From the NCBI GenBank assembly GCA_003134855.1, contig PLCS01000008.1, positions 682,747-746,746 of the forward strand: 64,000 nucleotides of DNA, read 5' to 3'. The position numbers were made by a program, and so were the translations under genes. How positions within the stretch are numbered: position 1 is the stretch's first letter; each line of letters begins with the position of its first letter. The notes beneath the pieces were generated by a model. That model saw only the letters and a program-made list of their open reading frames with translations, was not told the DNA's origin and did not search any database. This stretch comes from Acidobacteriaceae bacterium (GTDB lineage: Bacteria > Acidobacteriota > Terriglobia > Terriglobales > Acidobacteriaceae). Positions 1 through 7,626 of this stretch are shown here, piece by piece.

Positions 1-22
1 TTGCGGCTAGGGTGCGATTCCC

Positions 23-220
23 TCATCCATTTTCATCGCTGAAGATCGCCTCGATCGTGGTTTCAAAGAGTCGCGCCAGTTTGAAGGCCAGCGGAAGGCT
101 GGGATCGTACTTGCCGGTCTCGATGGCGTTGACCGACTGGCGCGAAACCTCCAGCCGTTGGGCCAGATCGGCCTGCGACCAGTCGCGCTCCGCTCGCAAT
201 ACTTTTAGCCGGTTTTTCAT
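23..220 (-). CDS. Small XRE-family HTH transcriptional regulator
   Basis: A 65-residue protein that is almost entirely one helix-turn-helix domain (about residues 5-58; core SQADLAQRLEVSRQSVNAIE). It ends in the acidic tail typical of small XRE regulators. The ATG at 220 was chosen because it overlaps the stop of the upstream membrane-protein gene by 4 nt, implying translational coupling. Regulators of this size next to a small membrane protein usually repress their own operon (family knowledge). A direct target is not visible, but the promoter upstream of 1112 carries repeat sequence that could be an operator. Longer in-frame starts up to 334 exist but would run through the membrane-protein gene. 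Confidence 0.85.
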   Translation of the reverse strand: MKNRLKVLRAERDWSQADLAQRLEVSRQSVNAIETGKYDPSLPLAFKLARLFETTIEAIFSDENG

Positions 221-621
221 CTGTACCTCGCCTTGACCAGCCCGTAGGAGATGCCCACGAGGATGATGTAGAGCGGCCAGGTCATCAGCAGGTCCAGACG
301 CCGAAAGTGGGCGTAGTCTTCCAGAAATCCCCACACCGTGGTCACAACCAGGGTCGCTCCGATACCTCCGAGTAAGGCCTGAACCAGCACATCGCGTTGA
401 AACTCATCCTTTTCTTCGTGCATGTACCGGCCAATGAGGGCGACTGCTCCGGAGATCGGAAGCGCGGGAAGAATCGCCAGAAGCCAGGTCAACACGCCGT
501 TTGGATGCCACAAGAGAAGTCCCACAGTGGACAGGATCGAGAAGACAGCGTAAAACGCCATCGCCACGATGAAGCGAACCGTGAAGCGCCGCGCAGCCGG
601 ATTATTGGTTTGACATTCCAT
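217..621 (-). CDS. Small four-helix membrane protein, downstream copy of a tandem pair
   Basis: A 134-residue protein with about four hydrophobic segments (near residues 13-35, 42-62, 79-100 and 115-133) and a conserved cytoplasmic EEKDEF motif after the second helix. It is clearly homologous along its length to the product of 711-1112. The ATG at 621 is chosen because AGGAG lies about 8 nt upstream; a longer in-frame start at 714 would add a tail that matches the XRE regulator N-terminus (see pseudogene 673-714). It sits in one leftward operon with its paralogue and the XRE gene. I do not recognise a function beyond 'membrane protein linked to an XRE regulator'. Confidence 0.75.
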   Translation of the reverse strand: MECQTNNPAARRFTVRFIVAMAFYAVFSILSTVGLLLWHPNGVLTWLLAILPALPISGAVALIGRYMHEEKDEFQRDVLVQALLGGIGATLVVTTVWGFLEDYAHFRRLDLLMTWPLYIILVGISYGLVKARYR

Positions 622-672
622 GATCAGTCTCCTCTTCATTAGGACAATTGGTTGTTCATGATCGAGGTGCGT

Positions 673-714
673 GCAGCTCCGTTCAGCGGGCGGCACGCGT
701 AGCCGGTTCTTCAT
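673..714 (-). pseudogene. Decayed 5' end of an XRE regulator gene
   Basis: Reading leftward from the ATG at 714, the first 13 codons give MKNRLRVPPAERS, close to the intact regulator start at 220 (MKNRLKVLRAERD). The ATG overlaps the stop of the membrane gene 711-1112 exactly as the intact regulator overlaps the stop of 217-621. This is seen directly. The inference is that a membrane-protein/regulator unit duplicated in tandem and the upstream regulator copy was lost except for its first codons. Confidence 0.6.
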
Positions 715-1112
715 TTGTACCTTGCCTTCAGCAGCGGTGTACTGATGCCCACGAAAAACCAGAACAGCGGGTAGACCAGATAGAGGTCCAGATGCGGAAC
801 CTGGGCGAAATTCTCAAGAAATCCCCATGCCGTCGTGACTGCCAGCGTAGCTCCAATGCCCCAGAGCATCGCCTGAATCTGCAGGTTGCGCATGAATTCA
901 TCCTTCTCCTCGGCCAGGTACAAACCGAAGACAGCAAGTTGCCCAATGACGGGAAGTGCCGGAAGGACGGCCAGCAGCCAGGCCAGCGGCCCGGTGGGGC
1001 GGTAGTGGACAAAGATCTCCACAGCCAAAACGAGAAAAGCAACGTACAGCACCATGGTGATTGTCAGGCGCCACATTAAGCGCCGAGCTACGGGGTTGTT
1101 CATGCAGTTCAT
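711..1112 (-). CDS. Small four-helix membrane protein, upstream copy of a tandem pair
   Basis: A 133-residue protein with about four hydrophobic segments and the same AEEKDEF loop and LPALP hairpin as the product of 217-621, so the two are paralogues. The ATG at 1112 has AAAGGAG upstream. It is the first gene of the leftward operon ending in the XRE regulator, and a good sigma-70 promoter lies just upstream. Function is not recognised; proteins of this layout are usually annotated as hypothetical membrane proteins next to XRE regulators. Confidence 0.75.
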   Translation of the reverse strand: MNCMNNPVARRLMWRLTITMVLYVAFLVLAVEIFVHYRPTGPLAWLLAVLPALPVIGQLAVFGLYLAEEKDEFMRNLQIQAMLWGIGATLAVTTAWGFLENFAQVPHLDLYLVYPLFWFFVGISTPLLKARYK

Positions 1113-1142
1113 GGTTGGTCTCCTTTACATTACGACAACTTT

Positions 1143-1171
1143 ACTTTACATAATGATGCATAAGATGTCAA
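1143..1171 (-). promoter_or_regulatory. Sigma-70 type promoter for the membrane-protein/XRE operon
   Basis: On the minus strand TTGACA (1171-1166) is followed after 17 nt by TAAAGT (1148-1143), near-consensus spacing and sequence, about 30 nt before the first start codon. TTATGTAAAG and TAATGTAAAG occur as a direct repeat over and after the -10 region, and ACAATTATTGT (about 1180-1190) is a short palindrome upstream. These are candidate operators for the XRE regulator encoded at the end of the operon; that link is inference. Confidence 0.6.
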
Positions 1172-1237
1172 GGGTCATTGACAATTATTGTTGTACAGTG
1201 TCCCGGCTCTACGGGATGGCATTCCATTCGGCGATGC

Positions 1238-1266
1238 TGCCTGGGCGCATGGGAGGGACCCAGGCA
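1238..1266. other. Intergenic hairpin
   Basis: TGCCTGGG (1238-1245) pairs with CCCAGGCA (1259-1266) around a 13-nt loop between the membrane-protein operon and the DUF4375 gene. There is no T-tract, so it is not a convincing terminator. No other feature is visible in the 195-bp gap. Confidence 0.35.
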
Positions 1267-1307
1267 TATCCTGAAGCTGTGTTTTCAGGCAGATGCCCGT
1301 GACTCAA

Positions 1308-1808
1308 TCAGAGTTGAATTGCGTCCTGATTGGCTCGGACAAACTCGAAGAGCTGGCCGGCGACATCCTCTCCGGCGCCGAAGTAAAGGCCGTCGCACTC
1401 CTCAAGCTCTTCGTCGCGGGCATCGTTGTCCGCTTCGCAGGCCGCCTCGAGGGCCTCAGGGGAAAGATCCTCAAGGCCCAGCGACTCGATAGCGATTTGC
1501 GTGATTCTGGCCGTCTCCGGGCAGTCGATGCGCTGCAGAGCCTCGACAACGATGGGAGCGTATTCGCCGGAGGCGTTCGTGAAGAACTGGATGTACCCGC
1601 CGTTACTCACCTCCCGTTCGAGAGCCTCAACGGCGAGGACAATTCGTTCCTCGTCGGACAACTCCTGCTCGCCGGCCTGGGCCGCCTTCTGCTGGAGCGC
1701 TTGCTCCATCGCCACAACCAGCGAGTCGATGCGATACTCGCCGGCCATCTCAAGCAATTCTTCTATGGTCTGCCCTGCGTAACTATCGAGCCACTTGAGG
1801 TCCGCCAT
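1308..1808 (-). CDS. DUF4375 (DMP19-like) domain protein
   Basis: A 166-residue acidic protein. The middle section (about residues 55-105) has the DUF4375 signature: a helix ending EREVSNGGYIQFFTNASGEY, then a helical stretch VVEALQRI. The N-terminal third is a second helical region. Members of this family are mostly uncharacterised; DMP19 was described as a nucleic-acid mimic, but nothing here shows that role. The C-terminus is very acidic (ADNDARDEELEECDG), which fits a mimic-like or protein-binding surface. It stands alone, transcribed leftward, with no operon partner within 75 bp. Confidence 0.7.
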   Translation of the reverse strand: MADLKWLDSYAGQTIEELLEMAGEYRIDSLVVAMEQALQQKAAQAGEQELSDEERIVLAVEALEREVSNGGYIQFFTNASGEYAPIVVEALQRIDCPETARITQIAIESLGLEDLSPEALEAACEADNDARDEELEECDGLYFGAGEDVAGQLFEFVRANQDAIQL

Positions 1809-1884
1809 TGTTGATAACTCCCATCCCCGTCGAAGTCTTCAGCAGTCATGAATGTTATAGCAGAGTTATAGGGTCAACATAGCT

Positions 1885-2547
1885 TCAAACGTCCTGGACA
1901 ATGGTACCCTGATGAAAGAAAATCTTCCAGCCGTCCGCGGTATTGCGCCAGATAGTGGCGCGTCTGGTAAGTCGCGCATGATCCTGAAGCAGCGTGTAAG
2001 TCAGCAGATAAGTATCCTCGCCCAATCTGCGGCAATGGAAGTCCAGCGTCTCCCATACGTCTTCGTGGGGAACGGAAAATCGCTCCTCCAAACCATCCAG
2101 CACACACTGCCTGGAGTAGCGGCGGCCGCTGGCGCCGGTCTCCCAGTAATCCCCCGCCGTCATTCGCTCGAAGTCGGCTCTTGTTGTTCCGAATTCCGGG
2201 CGATGGAAGATCGGTTCGCGGCGGGAGAGTTCGGCGAGCACGCCTTCGAGTTCAGGAGCGGTGGTGAGCATGGGTTCCATTCCCTGAATCCAAGATTCGA
2301 AAGGATCCGCGCGCACAGGATCGCAGGAGTGGACCGCAATCACGTCGTCCTTGACCAGATGCAGCCGGATGAGCGTCGGACGCGCCGGCGCATCCTTGAA
2401 GTGCAATGCCGCTGCCGCCCGCGCATTCTCGCGCAACGCTTCCCAGCTTTCCCCTGTCGCTACAATCGAGTGCCCCGGCGCGCGCGCCGTATAGCCGCCC
2501 GTTTCTGTCTCACGTACTACAAAAATCACTTCCATGGGAGATAGCAT
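1885..2547 (-). CDS. HicB-like domain fused to a DUF4440 (NTF2-like) domain
   Basis: About 220 residues. The first ~65 match the HicB antitoxin fold: an MEVIFVVRETETGGYTARAP strand-turn-strand, then GESWEALRENARAAAALHF. From about residue 95 to the end it is a DUF4440/NTF2-like domain (ELSRREPIFHRPEFG, then aromatic-rich strands ending WKIFFHQGTI). The ATG at 2547 has GGGAG 8 nt upstream; the next ATG at 2535 would trim four residues. No HicA toxin gene is adjacent, and no C-terminal DNA-binding domain is visible, so it is probably not a classical antitoxin. The fusion is unusual; the enzymatic role, if any, is unknown. Confidence 0.6.
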   Translation of the reverse strand: MLSPMEVIFVVRETETGGYTARAPGHSIVATGESWEALRENARAAAALHFKDAPARPTLIRLHLVKDDVIAVHSCDPVRADPFESWIQGMEPMLTTAPELEGVLAELSRREPIFHRPEFGTTRADFERMTAGDYWETGASGRRYSRQCVLDGLEERFSVPHEDVWETLDFHCRRLGEDTYLLTYTLLQDHARLTRRATIWRNTADGWKIFFHQGTIVQDV

Positions 2548-2557
2548 AGCGCGGTCT

Positions 2558-2602
2558 CCCACCCTAGCCGCAAAAACAAAGACGCGGCAAGGGCGGGGCA
2601 CC
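2558..2602. repeat. Dispersed hairpin repeat, family B (CCCACCCT...AGGGTGGGGCACCC type)
   Basis: CCCACCCT and GCCGC at the left pair with GCGGC and AGGGCGGGGCACCC at the right around an A-rich loop. The same design recurs at 24469-24505, 49143-49177 and 49230-49270 in this window. It lies just upstream of the DUF4440 fusion gene and downstream of the YbgC gene. Confidence 0.6.
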
Positions 2603-2609
2603 CAGATTC

Positions 2610-3044
2610 TTACACTTTTTTCGTCGGTTCCATCATCGCGCGCAGGGCGGCGGCGTAGTGCGCGGGGAGGGGCTTCTTGTTCATCTGGCTGTCGCAGACT
2701 ACGTGGACGGTTTCTCCCTCGGCCAGTAGCGTTGGGTCAGCGCCTTCCTCGGCTTTGCGAAGAATGCGGTAGGCGAATTTGAGCACTTGGCCGCGCAGCA
2801 GCGCGGGGCGGGTTTCGATGAGGATCTGGTCGTCGTAGCGGGCGGGCGAGCGATAGCGGCAGATGGCCTCGATGACCGGCAGGATGCAGCCGTGTTCTTC
2901 TTCCAATTGACGGTAAGAAAATCCCAGCTTACGCAGTAATTCGACGCGGCCGACTTCAAACCAGACCAGGTAGTTGGCGTAGTAGACGACATTCATCTGG
3001 TCGGTCTCAGCGTAGCGGACACGGACTTCGGTAGTGACGAACAT
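2610..3044 (-). CDS. YbgC-type acyl-CoA thioesterase (hotdog fold)
   Basis: A 144-residue 4HBT-family protein. The catalytic signature is near the N-terminus: VRYAETDQMNVVYYANYLVW, with the Asp (residue 15) and the following Tyr-Asn-Tyr region typical of YbgC/FadM enzymes. The rest is the hotdog sheet, with SPARYDDQILIETR in the middle. It is expected to hydrolyse short-chain or phospholipid-linked acyl-CoA thioesters in the cytoplasm. The ATG at 3044 has GGGAG upstream. In many bacteria ybgC sits with tol-pal; here it stands alone next to the rseP-dxr pair, on the same strand. Confidence 0.85.
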   Translation of the reverse strand: MFVTTEVRVRYAETDQMNVVYYANYLVWFEVGRVELLRKLGFSYRQLEEEHGCILPVIEAICRYRSPARYDDQILIETRPALLRGQVLKFAYRILRKAEEGADPTLLAEGETVHVVCDSQMNKKPLPAHYAAALRAMMEPTKKV

Positions 3045-3180
3045 TCAGGCTCTCCCGGCGCGTAAATCTGTACCTAGTTTTCCACGTGGAACGCGATCTT
3101 ATCTGTTTTTTTAGGTGTTTCTTCGGGTTTTGTCAGCTCGAAGTACATAAATATCTATTGACTTCTGAAGTTCATTTTTT

Positions 3181-3206
3181 CCCAGGTCTCAGAATCGAGA
3201 CCTGGG
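3181..3206. repeat. Dispersed hairpin repeat, family A (CCCAGGTCTC/GAGACCTGGG)
   Basis: A perfect 10-bp stem CCCAGGTCTC (3181-3190), loop AGAATC, then GAGACCTGGG (3197-3206), followed by GCACCC. It lies just after the rseP stop codon and may act as a hairpin at the transcript end. Further copies are at 30043-30066, 30993-31023, 39659-39684 and 41054-41079. Confidence 0.75.
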
Positions 3207-3228
3207 GCACCCTGCATTTTAGGCGTTC

Positions 3229-4623
3229 TCACGGCTTCAAATGAGTGAAGAAAGGCAGCTTGGTCACGTCGTTGAAGATCAGGTACGCAAAAAGCGCGAT
3301 AAGCATGAAGAACGCGACTTGATAGATGTACTCCTTCACCTTGATGTTGATCTCTCGGCGGATGGTGCCTTCGATCAGCAGGAAGAGAATCATGCCGCCG
3401 TCCAGGATCGGGAAGGGAAAGAGGTTGATAATGCCCAGGCTGATGCTGATCTGCGCGGCCAGATTGAACTTGTTGGACCAACCCTTGGTCTCCGCAACAT
3501 CGCCGGCGGCGCGGGCTATTCCCAGAGGGCCGGCCAGATTATTCGAGACGGAAATTTTGCGGGCAAAGATGTGTTGCAAGACCTGCACCAGAAGCGTCGA
3601 GTTCTCCACGCAGAACTGTCTGGACTTGATCACCGAAGTCTTCAGAGGCAGAGGATCGCGGCGCATGGGCGGCGGCACCGGCACGAAGCCCAGTTTCCAT
3701 CCATCGTCTGTCTTGGCGGGATGGGCCACGATGGGCGCGAGAGCGACGCCGTTGCGCACGACGACCAGCGTAATTGGTTTGCCCTGGCCCTCCTGCATAT
3801 AGGGCAGCAATGAATACACCATATGGAAGGCATGTCCATCGACGGACTGAATGCCATCTCCAGCGCGCAGCCCGGCCTGGTCGGCGGGAGTTCCCGGCTG
3901 AACCTGATTGACGCCAATGGGGCTGGCCGTGAACTCTGGCAGCATCCCAGCGTATCCATCGGCTAAACTGGCCAAATCATTGGTTTTCACTTCAGCGGGT
4001 ATGTGGAAGGCGAGTTGCAGGGTCTTGCCTCCGCGCTCCACCGTAACCTGGACCATCTGGTTGGGATTCAAATGCAAGCTATCGAAGACTTCAATCCAGT
4101 CCGGGTTGTCGGCATCGGCGAAGCGGCGGATGATGTCGCCGGGTTGAATGCCCGCCTGGGCCGCGGCCGAGCCGGGGATAACCCACTCGACGGCCGTCTC
4201 TTTGACTTCGACGGCGGGAACTTCGTTGATCCAGCTGTAGTAGAAGAACATCAAAACAAACGCGAGGATGAAGTTGGCTGTCGGGCCGGCCAGGCCGATC
4301 AGCATCTGCTGCCAGCGGGGATGGGAGGTGAGGGCGCCGGGGTCGTTGATCGGCGTTACAGTGGCCGTGCCTGCGGCCGCGTCGCTGAGTTCGGCAAAGT
4401 TCTCACCGGACATTTTGACATAGCCGCCGAGAGGCAGCGCGCAGACCTTGTAGTCGGTGTCTCCGTACTTGAAGCCAAAGAGGCGCGGCCCGAAGCCGAA
4501 AGAGAAGGCCTCGACGCGGACCTTGCAGAGTTTGGCGACGGTGAAGTGGCCGAACTCGTGGACCACAACCATGACGGCGATCAGCACGATAAAGGCGAGC
4601 GCGGAGACTAGAAATTCATGCAT
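3229..4623 (-). CDS. rseP: RseP-type site-2 zinc metalloprotease
   Basis: A 464-residue M50 intramembrane protease. HEFGH at residues 22-26 in the first membrane helix supplies zinc ligands and the catalytic Glu, and NLFPFPILDGG near residue 400 supplies the third ligand motif. Two PDZ domains lie between them (about residues 145-225 and 235-315), and further membrane helices follow the second motif. Family members cut anti-sigma factors inside the inner membrane during envelope stress. It follows dxr on the same strand, the usual dxr-rseP order, with about 120 bp of repeat sequence between. The ECF sigma/anti-sigma pair at 8.5-9.7 kb could be a client pathway, but that is only inference. Confidence 0.95.
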   Translation of the reverse strand: MHEFLVSALAFIVLIAVMVVVHEFGHFTVAKLCKVRVEAFSFGFGPRLFGFKYGDTDYKVCALPLGGYVKMSGENFAELSDAAAGTATVTPINDPGALTSHPRWQQMLIGLAGPTANFILAFVLMFFYYSWINEVPAVEVKETAVEWVIPGSAAAQAGIQPGDIIRRFADADNPDWIEVFDSLHLNPNQMVQVTVERGGKTLQLAFHIPAEVKTNDLASLADGYAGMLPEFTASPIGVNQVQPGTPADQAGLRAGDGIQSVDGHAFHMVYSLLPYMQEGQGKPITLVVVRNGVALAPIVAHPAKTDDGWKLGFVPVPPPMRRDPLPLKTSVIKSRQFCVENSTLLVQVLQHIFARKISVSNNLAGPLGIARAAGDVAETKGWSNKFNLAAQISISLGIINLFPFPILDGGMILFLLIEGTIRREINIKVKEYIYQVAFFMLIALFAYLIFNDVTKLPFFTHLKP

Positions 4624-4650
4624 AGATTTGTGGTGATTCCCTCGATAAAA

Positions 4651-4745
4651 CAGTGGTCAGTGGTCAGTGGTCAGTGATCAGTCTCCGAGCCTATACAGCG
4701 GCAAGTACAAACCGCCGGCCACTGACAACTGAAAACTGAGAACTA
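4651..4745. repeat. Heptamer-periodic intergenic repeat (family C), two blocks
   Basis: From 4651 CAGTGGT occurs three times, then CAGTGAT and CAGTCTC. From 4721 ACTGACA, ACTGAAA and ACTGAGA follow, again with a 7-bp period. The two blocks flank a unique stretch and fill the dxr-rseP gap. Related 7-bp-period blocks are at 14142-14176, 16652-16671, 17890-17940 and 22461-22502. Confidence 0.7.
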
Positions 4746-5900
4746 CTTTGCCAGCAGCGTACGCGCCGTTTCGCGCGCATCGCGGTCCGTGGTGAGCACT
4801 TCCGCAATGGTTGCCGGATGCGCCTCGGGCGTGGCTGCCAGCACCCTTTCAATTGTACGCGGGATGCCCATGAAGGGGATGCGGCGCTCCAGGAAGGCCT
4901 CGACGGCGACCTCGTCGGCGGCGTTGAGGGCGATGCAGTGCGCGCCGCCTTTTTCCGCGGCTGCAAAGGCCAGGCGCAGGCAGGGGAAGCGTTCCAGGTC
5001 GGGCTGCTCGAAATCGAGATGGCTCAAAGTAGCCAGATCGAAGGTCAGCGTCGAGCGAGGCCGCTCCGGGTAAGCAAGCGCATAGAGGATCGGCAGCCGC
5101 ATGTCGGTTACCGAAATCTGCGCCATAATGGAGCCGTCCACGTACTCGACCAGCGAGTGGACGGTGGACTGCGGATGAACTGTGACGCGCACCTGGGCTG
5201 ACGTCACGTCGAAAAGGCGGCAGGCCTCGATGACTTCCAGGCCCTTGTTCAACATGGTCGCCGAGTCGATGGTGATCCGCCGGCCCATCACCCATGTTGG
5301 GTGCTTGAGCGCCTGCTCGGGGGTGATGCTGGCAAACTCCGCGAGCGGCAGCTTGCGGAATGGCCCGCCGGAAGCCGTCAGCCAGATGGTCTTCACCTCG
5401 GCGTGCGCGCCGACGCGCAGGCATTGATGAACGGCGTTGTGCTCGCTGTCGATGGGCAGGATGGGGACGTTGCGCTCGCGGGCCGCCGCGGTGAGGATTT
5501 CGCCGGCGGCGACCATGCACTCCTTGTTGGCCAGGCCGATGGGCTTGCCGGCCAGGATCGCGGCGTGGGTAGCTTCCAGGCCCGCCACGCCGACGATGGC
5601 CGAGACGACAAAGTCCGCCTCCGGCAGCGTGGAGCAGGCGACCGTGCCCACAGTGCCGTAAACGACCTCGACGCCGCTGACGCCGGCCTCTTTGAGCTTG
5701 GCGGAGAGTTCGGCGGCCAACTCTTCGGTGGCCAGCGAGACCAGCTTCGGCCGCCAGCGAAGGGCCTGCGCGAAGGCCTCGTCCACGTTGCGCCCGCAGG
5801 CCAGCGAGACGACCGAGTAGCGCTCAGGAAACTGTTCGACGATGGAAAGAGTGCTTTGGCCGATGGAGCCGGTGGAACCGAGAATGGCAAGTTTTTTCAA
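4743..5900 (-). CDS. dxr: 1-deoxy-D-xylulose-5-phosphate reductoisomerase
   Basis: A 385-residue protein of normal length for the enzyme that converts DXP to 2-C-methyl-D-erythritol 4-phosphate with NADPH, the first committed step of the MEP isoprenoid pathway. The N-terminus has the nucleotide-binding loop LGSTGSIGQSTLSIV. PIDSEHNAVHQCL (about residue 150) carries the metal-binding acidic residues, and HPTWVMGRRITIDSATMLNK and the GLEVIEA helix are hallmark segments. The only in-frame start at the right place is TTG at 5900, with AGAGG upstream at a long spacing. It is co-directional with rseP. Confidence 0.95.
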   Translation of the reverse strand: MKKLAILGSTGSIGQSTLSIVEQFPERYSVVSLACGRNVDEAFAQALRWRPKLVSLATEELAAELSAKLKEAGVSGVEVVYGTVGTVACSTLPEADFVVSAIVGVAGLEATHAAILAGKPIGLANKECMVAAGEILTAAARERNVPILPIDSEHNAVHQCLRVGAHAEVKTIWLTASGGPFRKLPLAEFASITPEQALKHPTWVMGRRITIDSATMLNKGLEVIEACRLFDVTSAQVRVTVHPQSTVHSLVEYVDGSIMAQISVTDMRLPILYALAYPERPRSTLTFDLATLSHLDFEQPDLERFPCLRLAFAAAEKGGAHCIALNAADEVAVEAFLERRIPFMGIPRTIERVLAATPEAHPATIAEVLTTDRDARETARTLLAK

Positions 5901-5928
5901 GATGCTTGTTTCGATCCTCTTGCTTTAA

Positions 5929-6618
5929 TTATCGCTCGTGCGGAGCGCCGGCCTCGAGACTCTCGGCGGGATGCTCGGTGAATTGATCGTGCAAAATGAC
6001 ATTGATGAGCGACTTATGGACCCAGATGCGGCCGTTGTAATCGATCAGGCCGAGCTTGCGAAAGCGATTCATGAAGAAGCTGACGCGGGAGCGGGTGGTG
6101 CCGATCATCTCCGCCAGCGTCTCCTGCGTGATGGGAGGAAGCGGAGCCGGTTCTCTGGACTCGCTGAATTCAGCCATCAGCAGAAGGATTCTGGCCAGCC
6201 GCTTCTCGCTGGAGTTGAAGAGCTGATCGACCAGATCGGCCTGGGTTCTCATGCTCCGGGCGAGCAGGAACTTCAAGTACAGATCGGAGAGGGAATGCTC
6301 CTCGTGCATCACGCGGATCATCTCCTCGCGCGCGATTTTGAGCGCCGTGCAGGCGACAATAGCCGTGGCCGTGGCCATGTGCAGCGCGCCCACGCTGGCC
6401 AGCGACTCCTCGCCAATGAAATCCCCGGAGGAGAGAAGCGCGACGGTGGCCTCCTTGCCTTCCGGCGAAAGAACGGTGAGTTTTGCGCGGCCCGAGCGCA
6501 AATAGAAGATGGAGTCAGCCGAATCTCCCTGCGAAAAGAAGTCTTCCTTGGGCTGCAAATGGACGACTTTCCGCCCGACTCCCGCTTCTTCCAGGAATGC
6601 GGTGAGGCTAAAAGTCAT
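5929..6618 (-). CDS. Crp/Fnr-family transcriptional regulator
   Basis: About 229 residues. Residues ~10-125 form a cyclic-nucleotide-binding-type beta barrel (LQPKEDFFSQGDSADSIFYL, then SSGDFIGEESL), and residues ~150-215 form a Crp-type winged helix (ITQETLAEMIGTTRSRVSFF as the recognition region, then NGRIWVHKSLIN). No cysteine cluster for an Fnr iron-sulfur centre is seen near the N-terminus. The ATG at 6618 has GGAGGTGG upstream. The dxr start lies 28 bp downstream on the same strand, so the two could be co-transcribed. The ligand is unknown. Confidence 0.85.
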   Translation of the reverse strand: MTFSLTAFLEEAGVGRKVVHLQPKEDFFSQGDSADSIFYLRSGRAKLTVLSPEGKEATVALLSSGDFIGEESLASVGALHMATATAIVACTALKIAREEMIRVMHEEHSLSDLYLKFLLARSMRTQADLVDQLFNSSEKRLARILLLMAEFSESREPAPLPPITQETLAEMIGTTRSRVSFFMNRFRKLGLIDYNGRIWVHKSLINVILHDQFTEHPAESLEAGAPHER

Positions 6619-6880
6619 GCTTCCACCTCCGCCAATTGAATGGCGTGTCCCGGATGCGGTCTTCACGGGAACGGTTCGGAAGCTTGCGCGGCCGCTTCAG
6701 ATTTGAGGACGCCGGGGTTCTCTGCTCGCCTGCCCGACTGAGCAAAATGATACACCCATCCGCAAGCGCTGGGAGCAAATTCTTTTGGAATTCTTTGCGG
6801 ATTGACGCGCGCGCGGCGGCTCTGCGAGGCTTGAGTGCATGGGATACAGAGGGAAAGTGGAGTATGCCGAGGAGCGCAAG

Positions 6881-7552
6881 ATGCGCACGCGCAATACGCG
6901 CATCTATCGTTCTTTACATTGGCCGATCTGGATTTATGTCTTCTTTCTGGCGCCGGGACCGCTGACATTTTCGCTCTTTGCGCATGGCTTCAGCCTGGGC
7001 AACTCGCTGTGGCTGGGCGCTGTGCTGATCGGCACCGGCGTGGCCGCTCTGCGCGGGCGGCTGCCGGGCGCCGAACCGGGGCCTTACATTCTGCGCTTCG
7101 ACGAGGACCGGCCCAATCCGCTCTACCGCAAGGTCTGCTACAGCTTTGCATGGACGGCGGTGCTGAGCTATGCGCTGCTAAATCTGGAGGGGCTGGCGAT
7201 TGTGGTGGCGGGCGGCGGCTGGCAGATGAAGCCGATTTACAACTATGGCTATCCTCCGGTGGCCGCGGTGATCCTGCTGCTGGGGCTGACAGGCAATTTG
7301 CCACGCGTGGGGCCGTCGACAAAAAATGAGGGCACAGAGCGGCGCTACTTCTACGGCTCGGTCTGGGCGGTGACGGCGGCGCAAACGCTGCTGCTCATCC
7401 TGTGGAAGACGCTGCCGGCGACCAGCACGACCAGTTGGGTCAAGCTGGGGGCGTATCTGGGGGCGCTGGCGCTGATGGGCTGGTTTGCCTATCAGGGGCT
7501 GCTGCCGCGCACACGGCCGATCCTGCCCGGTGAGAGCATGGTCGCGGACTGA
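6881..7552 (+). CDS. Conserved hypothetical integral membrane protein
   Basis: About 223 residues with roughly six hydrophobic segments: near residues 13-33, 38-58, 90-120, 128-150, 165-185 and 195-212. The ATG at 6881 is preferred because AGGAG lies 6 nt upstream; an earlier in-frame start at 6839 lacks one. It is divergent from the Crp-family gene. The loop between segments 2 and 3 carries a charged FDEDRPNP stretch. I do not recognise a family. Loss of nearby partners leaves no functional clue. Confidence 0.65.
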   Translation: MRTRNTRIYRSLHWPIWIYVFFLAPGPLTFSLFAHGFSLGNSLWLGAVLIGTGVAALRGRLPGAEPGPYILRFDEDRPNPLYRKVCYSFAWTAVLSYALLNLEGLAIVVAGGGWQMKPIYNYGYPPVAAVILLLGLTGNLPRVGPSTKNEGTERRYFYGSVWAVTAAQTLLLILWKTLPATSTTSWVKLGAYLGALALMGWFAYQGLLPRTRPILPGESMVAD

Positions 7553-7626
7553 GCCACCTGCGGTGGGGGGGACTTGCCCCTTCGACTTCGCTCAGGGCAG
7601 GCCGCCCAGGCGGGCGCACTTCGCAT

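Noticed and set aside
4651..4684. Considered as iterons of a replication origin
   Set aside because: The heptamers have no DnaA boxes, AT-rich unwinding element or replication gene nearby, and the same motif recurs in other gaps.
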